Below are positions 55,909-64,000 of a DNA stretch of 64,000 bases, piece by piece. The stretch is taken from NCBI RefSeq assembly GCF_030269925.1, contig NC_085128.1, positions 7,690,501 through 7,754,500 of the forward strand, in the 5' to 3' direction. Source of the DNA: Bombyx mori. Lineage: Eukaryota; Arthropoda; Insecta; Lepidoptera; Bombycidae. The notes beneath the pieces are model-generated. The model worked only from the letters and a program-made list of their open reading frames with translations, ran no database searches and had not been told where the DNA came from. The stretch's first letter is position 1. The number at the start of each line of letters is the position of its first letter. Made by a program: the position numbers and the translations under genes.

Positions 55909-56394
55909 GCCCTGGCCCTCTAAGTGTTTCGGGCCCCCTTCACATGTCGGTCTGGGGACCGGCGAGGGGGGCCTAAGAAGATGACGTGCAAGCTGCTCTG
56001 CACGCGTTTTACGCAAGAGCATCCGGGTGATGGAAGGCCGGCTATCCTCGATCCACGCTGGTTCTGGTCCAGCGGGGTGTTCCGTAGGATAGCTCACTCT
56101 AACCGACGCCATCTAGGCGGGCTTCGGATAGCCTGCCGACCGAGAGGACTGGTGGTTGTGGCGCCGACGACCGCCGGTCTGGCGTCCCGAAGGGGAGGGT
56201 GTTGGGAAAGATGTGCTCCGCACTAAGCACTTCACTTTCCCCCCTTTGCCTTTTCATGAGTTCTGTCTCATGCGAGGTTTGGACGTTGGTTGTTGAGCGA
56301 CAGGAGGTTTCAGTCAGTTCGACTCTGACAAGCCCCGCCCTCTATCCCCAGTAGAGGACGGAAGTCCGGCGATTTCCTCCTGACCAAAAAAAAA
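55667..56394 (+). mobile_element. R1-clade LINE 3' end, 5'-truncated
   Basis: RT C-terminus, then a GC-rich 3' UTR with GGTTCTGGTCCAGCGGGGTG (related to the 3' UTRs at 40.3 and 50.5 kb), CTCTGACAAGCCCCGCCCTC and a nine-A tail at 56386-56394. Inserted into Bm1 without an evident target duplication. Confidence 0.82.
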
Positions 56395-56533
56395 GTGGGT
56401 GCACGAACTCACGGCCCACCTGATGTTAAGCGGTTACCGGAGCCCATAGACATCTACAATGTAAATACCGCCACCTATCTTGAGATATAAGTTCTAAGGT
56501 TACAACAGCTGCCCCATCAAACCGAAATGCATT

Positions 56534-57408
56534 TATTTCTTTTAATTTACTAGTGCTAGCTCAGGAAACATCTGAGCTGGCTTGCCTACTCCACCTCCTC
56601 CTCGCGTCATTTCCTTACTTCTGAGGGTCGTGACCATCATGTTTAGACAGGGTTTTATTTTTTTGTTATGGCTTTCCAGCGTTTCTAATCATTGGCCGCG
56701 TGAAGGGCTTCTCCATCATATAACATATTTCTTTAACGAAGCTATTGGGCATTCAGACTTAATAGGTGAGAGAGCCGTTATAAAATAGAATTGTGTGTTC
56801 GACCTCATCTCAGGGGAGTGGCGTTCACTTGATAGCCTATGGGCTCCGACTACTTCAAACCAGATGAGCCGTTGATAAGCTTATTCACCCTTATAATGCA
56901 AAAATGTAAAAAATAAAGTAAAAGTAAAAATTAATAAAAGATAGAACAGTCGTTTAGTTATCCAAATAAAAGTTATGTTTAGTTTATAGTGAAGCGTCGA
57001 ATAACTGGGATTAAATGGTTTAATCTAGCATAGACATCCGCAATGTGTGAATCGAAAACCGTACACAACTTTAAGCTGGGAGCTCTTTTTCGAATCGCTG
57101 TTAGAGTATTGTGGACAAATTGTGATGGATTTTTTTTAAACAGATTGTGTTCGATTATATAATATTTGAATTTGGAAACTCAACTTGCACTACACAGTAA
57201 TAAACAGTACATTAACCCTTTGGGCCTGAACCGTCGATAGATCGACTCTCTATTAATGCGTATAAAGTGCAGAGTGTCGGAATACCGACTATTGGGCAGT
57301 TTGACTATAGGTATTAAGTATCGACCTGTACGAAGGCATTTTCTTACGCGCATGTATTTAATAAGTTAATTGATAAATAAATAAGTTAATTTGAATAACT
57401 TGATCACA
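56534..57408. other. AT-rich sequence with Bm1 crumb and possible transposon end
   Basis: At 56835-56905 a diverged Bm1 3' part may be present (CCTATGGGCTCCGACTACTT, ACCAGATGAGCCG). At 57212 TTAACCCTTTGGGCCTG, followed by the near-palindrome GTCGATAGATCGAC, resembles a piggyBac-like end, but no partner end was found. Confidence 0.35.
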
Positions 57409-57768
57409 TCTATACATATAAATAAAATTAGAGTGTCTGTTTGTAATATAGAAATAACCGGTTTTTACTACATGCATATACGGCACATACACCAAAATAA
57501 CATTTTTTACAATTTTTGTCTATCTGTCCGTCTGTCTGTCTATCTGTTTGCTCCGGCTAATCTCTGGAACGGCTGAACCGATTTTGACGGGACTTTCACT
57601 AATAGGTAGCTGATGATATAAGGAGTAACTTAGGCTACTTTTTTTAGACTAGCTTCGCCCCGCGGCTTCACTTGCGGTACGACAATAACCGCGGGTAACA
57701 TCGCGGGACTCAGCTATCAATCAATAATAAAAATATGTTTCCGAAGCGAAGCGAGGGCGGGTCGCTAG
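57409..57768 (+). mobile_element. Helitron-like element (TGGAGTGT family)
   Basis: It starts TCTATACATATAAATAAAAT after an A, with a TAGAGTGTCTGTTTG block, a CTGT tetranucleotide tract, GGCTGAACCGATTTTGACGG and ACTTAGGCTACTTTTTTTAG. It ends GAGGGCGGGTCGCTAG before a T. Confidence 0.88.
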
Positions 57769-58683
57769 TTTAAAATTATTTTATTATAAACTTAGCAATG
57801 TTTTGTATTTTTTGTTAAGTCAACGTTTTTATACGGTACATTTTTTTCGATAATCCTTTAGAAATATCTGTAAAATATGTGAAAATAAGTTTAGCATTAG
57901 AGTTACCTTTATTTACCTAAACTAAAGGAACAAATCAACATACAATACTCATTCGATACTATTTTTTACGTTTGCTCGGCGGTTGTCTAGAGAGATAGTT
58001 TTATAGTTCGTTATGTTGTAGCATAGAATATTCTGCACTATAAACTAGAGTGTGTTTTTTGTAGAATCAATATTTTTCAGTCAGAATGTTTTGTTTTCAA
58101 AATCTCAAAAACAAAAATTGTACTAAAATAAAAAAATCCGTTCACTACATACTTACTCTTTTAATAACTTAGAAACATTCCAATTTTGATTGAATGTAAA
58201 TGCACATTAGAAAAATACCTAAGATAAAGAAAAGGTTTGTGACATGAAGTACACAAAAAGAAAAAAAATATATGTAGCAAGATATATCTGAATAGCTTAA
58301 ACTTAGTTCACATTTAACGTTGCTTCATTTAAATCAGTTCAAAATAATTGTAGTTGCTCAATTAATTGAGTACAAAATACATCACAAATACATGGATAAA
58401 ATTACAAACATAGCTCGCAAAGAATCTAGTCATATATTGTACAATTATATTAATATATATGTTTCAGAACGACAAACAACTCTTCATTGTGACCTTTCAT
58501 CGGAGAGATACAAGCAGAGTTCATATCTGTAGACGACAGAATAAAACAAGGATTTTATAAGAATCTCTTCAAAAAATATACGAAAAATCTCTCAAATTGG
58601 TCGAATAGAAGATGCTTTTTGTTTTAAAATAAATTATTTACGGCTAAAAAGCTGATAATAATACTAAGTCTAGATTCTATATA
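57769..58683. other. AT-rich sequence, nothing recognised
   Basis: No gene or repeat recognised. Confidence 0.45.
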
Positions 58684-59127
58684 TCTATACATACATATAA
58701 ATAAAATTGGAGTGTCTGTTTGTAATATTGAAATAACCGCTTTTTACTACATGCAAAATCTATACATATAAATAAAATTGGAGTGTCTGTTTGTAATATT
58801 GAAATAACCGCTTTTTACTACATGCATATGAATGTATTATATATACAGTACATAGACCATAATAACATTTTTTACAATTTTTGTCTGTCTGTCAGTCTGT
58901 ATGTCTGTTTGTTCCGGCTGATCTCTGGAATGGTTGGACTGGTTTTGACCAGACTTTCACTGATAGATAGCTGATGATATAAGGAGAAACTTAGGCTACT
59001 TTTTTTAGACAAGCTTTGCCCCGAGGTGTTACCTGCGGTACGACAATAATCGCGGGTAACATTGCGAGACTCTGCTATCAATAATAAAATTTAATGTTTC
59101 CGAAGCGAAGCGAGGGCGGGTCGCCAG
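58684..59127 (+). mobile_element. Helitron-like element with duplicated 5' end
   Basis: A first 5' end (58684-58754, TCTATACATACATATAAATA...CATGC) is followed four bases later by a second, complete element (58759-59127) starting TCTATACATATAAATAAAAT after an A. It ends GAGGGCGGGTCGCCAG, a mutated CTAG, before a T. The interior matches 57409-57768. Confidence 0.85.
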
Positions 59128-59450
59128 TATACTATAATCAAGAACTACAATACTCCATTAGCAATAGGTATAAAACGTGGTATGTGAGCTTGAATTAATT
59201 TACACAACGGACATTGTCGATGTAACATTACAAATTGAAAGTCGACATCACAATGCCCTGACTTTATGGTGAACATTTACAATGATTTTACAATCTGTAA
59301 TGATTTGAAAGCTAAATGAGTCAGTGGGTTATCGAAATTTGTCCGGCTATTAATCATAGCATCTCGATATACGAGTTCAACCTCTTTATGCTACATACTA
59401 CTTTCCTGTGTTGTATTTGCTGTAATTAACAGTTTATTAAGTCAGTTTTT

Positions 59451-59754
59451 GGAACGAAGTTCCTTATCGCGCGTTGTGAAAGGGGGCTAGACGGGAAAAA
59501 TTCTTACGAAAAGTTGTCACGACACTTTTTAGATCCGTCATTCTGACCAATCAACGTGTAGGCGCTTATCGCGTGACATTGCTCGTATACGATTGGTCAG
59601 TGTAATGAGTACAGTTTCTCGAGATAGCGATTCAACAATAGTAATTTAGTTCATAGTATTGTTTTTTTCTTCTTCATAATGCCGTAATTTATTATTATAA
59701 CTTTAAAAAAAAATTACAATTGCTTCACTAATTAATCGAAAGGAGCTTCGTTCC
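59451..59754. mobile_element. Putative TIR element
   Basis: GGAACGAAGTTCCTT (59451-59465) pairs with AAGGAGCTTCGTTCC (59740-59754) with one mismatch. Inside, CTGACCAATC and GATTGGTCAG (about 59550 and 59599) form a second inverted repeat. No target duplication or coding sequence is visible. Confidence 0.5.
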
Positions 59755-59843
59755 ATCCGGGTGTCCTTTGACACCTCTGAAGTTTTATATTTATATATGT
59801 CAGTTATATATTTATTATTTATTTATGTTCAAAGTAAACTGAC

Positions 59844-60281
59844 TTTTTTTTATTGCTTACATGGTTGAAAGTGCTCACGGCCCACCTGGTGTTAAGTTGT
59901 TGCCGGAGCACATAGACATCTACAATGTAAATGCCTCCATCCGTCTCGAGAGATAAGTTCTAAGGTCTCAGTTTTTACACTACAACGGCTGCCCCCCCCC
60001 TCCCTCAAACTGAAACGCATTACTGTTTTACGGCAGAAACAGACTGGGTAGAGGTAGGACCCGTGAGGACTTGCAGCACGACCTACCACCAATAATTACA
60101 GAAATTATAGTTTTGCGGGCTTGATTTTATTACACGATGTTATTCCTTCACCGCGGAAGTCAATCGCGAACATTTGTTAAGTACGTAATTCATCTGAAAA
60201 ATTGGTACCCGCCTGCGGGATCAAAACACCGGTGCATCGATACAAATGCACCGGACGTCTTATCCTTTACACCCCCACGAC
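59844..60281 (-). repeat. Bm1 SINE, nearly full length with tRNA-like head
   Basis: On the minus strand, the head carries pol III-like boxes: an A-box region (GTGTAAAGGATAAGAC, 60272-60257) and a B-box region (GTTTTGATCCC, 60227-60217). Between them the perfect inverted repeat CCGGTGCAT/ATGCACCGG (60229-60237, 60246-60254) forms an anticodon-arm-like stem. Then follow ACATCGTGTAATAAAATC, GGTGGTAGGTCGTGC, CGTAAAACAGTAATGCG and the usual body to poly(A). CTGAC lies just outside both ends (59839-59843, 60282-60286), a possible short target duplication. Confidence 0.9.
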
Positions 60282-60369
60282 CTGACATTAAGCAGATGAG
60301 TGATAAAGGAAAAAAGACGCAAAAATTTAAAACATTTTTTTACGTATAATAATAAATAAAGAAAAAGCT

Positions 60370-60720
60370 TCAAGATACGATATTGTTCGCGACGGACATG
60401 AATAAATGCAGCTTAATAGATATTGTTCGCGACGGACATTGATAGTTTAATAGATAAATAGTTAAATAGAGATATGTTCGCAAAGTACAGCGAGATTTAA
60501 TAGAAATAGACAATGTCCGCAAATAGATAGTATATGAAAAATAGCTGTGAAATAAATAGATAGAGAATGTCCGTAATGAACATAGTAAATATATAATAGA
60601 AATGTCCGTAATAAATAGTTATGTTAAAAATAAGTTAACATAAAATAGATAATAAATAGTTTATAATAGAGAATGTCCGTGATAGACAGTATGTTAAAAA
60701 ATAGTTAGCATACAAATGTA
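60370..60720. repeat. Degenerate tandem array around AATGTCCG(T/C)
   Basis: Repeated GTTCGCGACGGACAT (two copies at the left), then several AATGTCCGTAAT or AATGTCCGCAAA motifs spaced irregularly in AT-rich sequence rich in AATAGATA. It looks like expanded upstream repeats of an LTR or a local satellite. Confidence 0.65.
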
Positions 60721-60766
60721 AATAGATATAAGTAAATTTGTAAATATTTGTTTGAAAATAAAGATT

Positions 60767-61075
60767 GGTCCTCGTGGTCTTTAATTTGGCGTGGGAGCGC
60801 AGGAGCGAGTCACAATACGGGCAACTAATAGAGCGACTAGGCAAACAATAGGCGAGCGAGGCGGCCGAGAGAACAATAGACGCCCACCGTGCTCGGACTC
60901 ATAATAGCGCTGGCCGAGTGCGCGTGGGCGACCATAAATAGGGGGCCTACCTCGCTGCAAATTCAGTTCGAGACAGCGAGCCGACGAGTCCAGACCTCTC
61001 CAAAGAAGAGGAGAGCGCCAACCGAAGAAGAAAAGACTCGCTCCTACGCCCTGCGCCGGTCAAGCCACGAGGACC
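60767..61075. repeat. Imperfect inverted repeat flanking a promoter-like region
   Basis: The left arm 60767-60809 (GGTCCTCGTGG...AGGAGCGAG) and right arm 61037-61075 (on the minus strand GGTCCTCGTGG...TAGGAGCGAG) match apart from short gaps, each with a GGCG core. They enclose about 225 bases that include the core promoter. Confidence 0.75.
60934..60996 (+). promoter_or_regulatory. TATA, Inr and DPE core promoter of an LTR-like segment
   Basis: ATAAATA (60934-60940) lies about 30 bases before TCAGTT (60963-60968), the arthropod initiator, whose A at 60965 would be +1. AGACC at 60992-60996 is at +28 to +32 and fits the DPE consensus RGWYV. Downstream, AATAAATAA near 61274 could serve polyadenylation. 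The arrangement resembles a solo LTR of an insect LTR retrotransposon, but no LTR ends or target duplication could be fixed. The 130-codon frame starting at 60889 is not recognisable as protein. Confidence 0.5.
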
Positions 61076-61399
61076 GTGTGAACGCCATACTTGAAGCCTT
61101 CGTTATTTTCCTCGAACCAATCCCAGCACCCGTTCCGCGACAGCCACTGCGGCAATACTCGAGCCACCACGTTGCCACAAGTAAGAAGTCTAAAAATCAC
61201 ACGTGGTGGCCGAAACCTGAGCGGTGGCCGTCCGGAATAGATATTCTCGTGCGTATGAGGCCCCAGACACCAAATAAATAACCTTCACAAAGATCCCGGA
61301 TCCCTACGGTCTACAAGTATCAGGCGATGAAACTATGTGGGTTAAATTCTTGCAGGCAAATACCAATTTTTCAGAAGAAACATGTACTTTTTTGTGTAG

Positions 61400-61490
61400 T
61401 TGCTGATGGTATTGTAAACCTACATGTCTTAGTACCACCATCTTTACTATTTCTTCGGCAGAGTAATAATGCTTTCTGGTATGAAGGGTT
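61400..61490 (+). repeat. Bm1 SINE fragment, strongly diverged
   Basis: CATGTCTTAGTACCACCATC, TTTCTTCGGCAGAGTAATAA and TGGTATGAAGGGTTA follow the Bm1 order. Confidence 0.55.
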
Positions 61491-62173
61491 ATTTGTTCAG
61501 GAGGAAATCGTAGGACTTCCGCCTACGCGTTAGGGGCGGTAGGCGGGGCATGTCAGAATTGAACCGGCTAAAATCCCCTCTCGCTTAACAATCCGCCTCT
61601 GGCCCTCGAACGAGACAGAACACGGCTGAGCCAAGCGAGTTGTAAGAAGACACGAACGCTCTACGCTCATCGCATCTGTTCCCCTCACTAGGACGCCGAA
61701 CCATCGTTCGTGAGCACCACGACCACGGCGCATCTCGGTCTATACCGCCAAATCGTACCAGGTATTCTGGATACCCTACTAGGTTCAAAACTAGTGTGGA
61801 ACTGGAGTGCGGTCATATGTCACCCGGTTGCTCTTTTAAAAAAGTATGTAGAATGAACAGCTACATCAATTTCATGGGTGTCCCTCACCCGTTTCTAAGC
61901 TGATATACCGGTTCAGAGGGGATCTGAAACACTTACGGGACCAGGGTTCCGTGAGACTTGTATTCCAGCCCACAGCCATTCGATGGCGATCGCTCCGGAC
62001 AGAGAAAATGCCCCGCCGCTTACTTCTGCAAGATGATGCACACGCAGACGTCGAGCATCGCCCGCCTCGACTCACTGCTGGCAACTGGTTTTAAGAATGT
62101 GCAACAATTATACAATACTGTTGATATTTCGATCTTATATCTAGTATACTAAATAAAAATATAATATATTTAA
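61491..62173. other. Moderately GC-rich sequence of unknown origin
   Basis: Higher GC than average, without a recognised motif. YFCKMMHTQTSS near 62020 is faintly like the R1 C-terminal FCExxxSQK motif and could be an ancient LINE remnant. Confidence 0.3.
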
Positions 62174-62338
62174 ATAGAGGGAACAAGGCCTAGGGGTAGA
62201 AGTCCCAAACGATGGTCGAACCAAGTAGCAAAGGAACTGAGGGTACCTGTCAGCGACGCACTCCGCCAAGCTACAAAACGGGATCGATGGAGACAGCTGG
62301 TTGACGGAATCGGAAGGAGTCACGATCCTCAGCAGTGA
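62174..62338 (+). pseudogene. RTE-like LINE ORF2 C-terminal tail
   Basis: The open frame IEGTRPRGRSPKRWSNQVAK continues with ELRVPVSDALRQATKRDRWR and QLVDGIGRSHDPQQ before a stop at 62336-62338. It matches the terminal RPRGR(S/P)xxRW...RW...HDPQ pattern and corresponds to KVEGKWPRWRSHMRW in the relic at 6147-6790. Only the last 54 codons remain. Confidence 0.8.
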
Positions 62339-62810
62339 AGGACCGATCGGAGAGAGAAAGAAAGAGAGATCTAGTATACTGTAGACATTTCAATCTTATA
62401 TCTGGTATTCATTCACTTTTTTAAGTCTATGGGCTCCGATAAGCAGTTAACACCAGTTGGGCTGTGAGCTTGCTGTCAATGGACAAAATAACACGAGGCA
62501 GTTGAAAGAAACCTTGCGCCTTGAAGTTTTTAAAAATGTACATAACGCGTAAACCATAAATCTCTAGTAAATAATATTTTCGAAAGTCGTCATTTTCAGG
62601 AACGCTTCCAATACACCACGTAGGTATGCTAAAGAGACTATTAAATTTCATTTCCACGCTGCCGAACACCTCGTAAGCGTCAGACTACTGGACCCGGTGC
62701 CTCACATCTATTAATATGCAAATACTTAAATCTGCTCACATTCCACGTGAACACGATGTTTTCATAATACTGAAACCCAAACATTTGTAGGTATGCTTTG
62801 TACGACGAAG
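62339..62810. other. AT-rich sequence with a short Bm1 fragment
   Basis: At 62424-62472 GTCTATGGGCTCCGATAAGC and AACACCAGTTGGGCTGTGAG are a Bm1 3' crumb. Nothing else recognised. Confidence 0.45.
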
Positions 62811-64000
62811 CCACGACGAAGCAGACAAAATCCGCGACCGCCTCCCGCCCGCAGGTAGTCGTGACACCGGAGTCGGACTCCGCTCGCCGCGTAACCCCGC
62901 CGCCGCGTCCCAAGCCCGCGCCCGCTCCTAAAGCAGCTGCCCCGCCCCCGCTGATTCTCCAGGAAAAAACTGCGTGGAACCGCGTTTCCCAGGCCCTTCA
63001 GGCAAATAAAATTAATTATACCCATGCGCGTAACGTCGCGCATGGGATTCAGATAAAGGTCGCAACGCCGGGCGACCATAGGGCCCTCTCAGCATACCTC
63101 CGAAAGGAGAACATAGGTTTCCACACCTATGCTCTTCAGGAGGACCGCGAGCTCCGCGTAGTGATACGCGGAGTCCCTAAAGAACTCGACATCGACTACA
63201 TAAAGGAGGATCTGACCGCTCAGGCCCTCCCGATAGTTAGTGTGCACCGGATGCACAGCGGGCGGGGCAAACAGCCCTACAATATGATACTCGTGGCGTT
63301 AGAACCCACCCCGGAGGCCAAAAAGAAGATCGCATGTCTCACGACAATTTGCGGCCTATCCGGGATCTCAATCGAAGCCCCCCACAAGCGTGGCACTCCC
63401 GGGCAGTGCTACAGATGTCAGCTTTACGGCCACTCGGCTCGTAATTGCCACGCGCGCCCCCGCTGCGTAAAGTGCCTCGGCGACCACGCCACACTAGATT
63501 GCTCGCGTGTTAGGGAAACCGCGACCGAACCCCCAAGTTGTGTCCTATGCCTTAAGCAAGGGCACCCCGCGAACTACCGTGGATGTCCTAGGGCTCCGCG
63601 CAAGCGTTCAACCCTCCCAGCTCCGCGAACCGTCGGCCCAAAGACTTCGGCACCCTCAGTGCCGAAACCTGCCTTCGTGCCGGCTGCAGTTCCCACGGTT
63701 TCAGCGTGGAAAAAGCCGCTGCCGTATACGAAGGCGGGAACACAAACCGCACCCCCGCCCCCGCTCGCGACACGCCCCGCGCCTCAGCCCCTGCTCGCAC
63801 CTCGCCCCGCGCCCGCGTTCCGTCCCCCGCAACCCTCTGCCGCCAACGACTTCGCGCTCGTGCGCGACTTCGTCACCGCGGTGAACTTCGACCGTCTGCG
63901 ATCGTTCGCTGACGCTATCCGTAGGTCGACAACCCCCGAACAGCGGCTCGCGGCCGCGTTCGATCACATGGACGTTTATGAGTCCGTGTCGCGTACGTTA
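62811..64000 (+). mobile_element. Second jockey-clade LINE copy, 5'-truncated, runs off window
   Basis: Homology to the LINE at 44535-49144 begins abruptly at about 62811, within ORF1 codons, and continues without a break to the window end, where ORF1 is one codon short of its stop. The orientation is opposite to the first copy. Confidence 0.92.
62813..64000 (+). CDS. LINE ORF1, Gag-like protein, 5'-truncated
   Basis: 396 open codons without a start codon. The frame begins TTKQTKSATASRPQVVVTPE and continues through TAWNRVSQALQANKINYTHA, LRVVIRGVPKELDIDYIKED, three CCHC knuckles (CYRCQLYGHSARNC, CVKCLGDHATLDC, CVLCLKQGHPANYRGC) and a Pro-rich tail to DHMDVYESVSRTL, the last residues of the full-length copy. 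There are no stops or frameshifts and only scattered substitutions relative to the 48 kb copy (for example KELEIDY to KELDIDY, CVRDRE to CSRVRE). It lacks about the first 147 residues, so normal translation is unlikely. Confidence 0.92.

Larger units (their letters stand above)
55637..56533 (-). repeat. Bm1 SINE interrupted by an R1-clade LINE
   Basis: The Bm1 tail lies at 55637-55666 (T-rich, ending TTTTATTGTTTAG). The body resumes at 56395 with GTGGGTGCACGAACTCACGG, CCACCTGATGTTAAGCGG, AGCCCATAGACATCTACAAT and CTTGAGATATAAGTTCTAAG. Bm1 read on the minus strand has these two parts adjacent, so the 0.73 kb between them is an insertion. Confidence 0.75.

Noticed and set aside
60889..61281. 130-codon frame as a host gene
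   Set aside because: It starts upstream of the predicted transcription start and has no recognisable domain; it is more likely LTR or leader sequence.

Overview
This is a 64 kb piece of a lepidopteran genome, very probably a silkworm (Bombyx). The base composition is AT-rich. The window carries many copies of the tRNA-derived SINE Bm1, Helitron-like elements bounded by A|TC...CTAG|T, and jockey-, R1- and RTE-type non-LTR retrotransposons (LINEs). I found no convincing host gene. The window reads as a gene-poor intergenic or intronic stretch built by successive, often nested, transposon insertions. Two LINE families leave most of the short repeats and are named here: 'tail A' is the 3' end of the LINE whose reverse transcriptase (RT) remnant lies at 26.6-27.3 kb. 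'Tail B' is the 3' end of the jockey-type LINE at 44.5-49.1 kb.

Layout. 0-13 kb: Bm1 copies, a TA-flanked MITE (1.54-1.79 kb), a Helitron nested in a Helitron (2.56-3.24 kb), an R1-clade 3' end (4.3-4.9 kb), decayed RTE-like RT tails (6.1-6.8 and 10.7-10.9 kb) and a tandem duplication (7.3 kb). 13.1-17.1 kb: a PIF/Harbinger transposon with diverged terminal inverted repeats (TIRs). It has a broken transposase on the minus strand, probable remains of its accessory gene on the plus strand, and a Bm1 inserted between transposase pieces. 17-33 kb: LINE tails, Helitrons, a foldback element (21.3 kb), a decayed jockey RT (21.9-22.7 kb), a perfect 32-bp hairpin inside a GC-rich island (26.1 kb), and a triplication next to a tail B insertion (28.6-29.2 kb).

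33-44 kb: mostly AT-rich sequence, with a deleted Harbinger copy inside a Bm1 (38.2-39.3 kb), an R1-type 3' UTR inside another Bm1 (40.2-40.9 kb) and a 37-bp palindrome flanked by 8-bp direct repeats (43.7 kb). 44.5-49.1 kb: the best-preserved element, a jockey-clade LINE on the minus strand with a 10-bp target-site duplication (TSD), intact ORF1 (Gag), intact endonuclease domain, and a broken, internally deleted RT. 49-60 kb: further LINE tails, R1-clade 3' ends, Helitrons, a GC-rich promoter-like island (54.2-54.4 kb) and a TIR element (59.5 kb). 59.8-60.3 kb: a nearly full-length Bm1. 60.4-61.3 kb: an LTR-like segment with a degenerate repeat array, an inverted repeat and a TATA/Inr/DPE core promoter. 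62.8-64.0 kb: a second, closely similar Gag copy of the 44-49 kb LINE, in opposite orientation and running off the window.

The coding pieces are retrotransposition or transposition functions: Gag RNA binding, APE endonuclease target nicking, reverse transcription, and Harbinger DDE transposase. Most are decayed. Only the two ORF1 (Gag) copies and the endonuclease domain look intact. All family assignments come from reading motifs by eye, without database searches.
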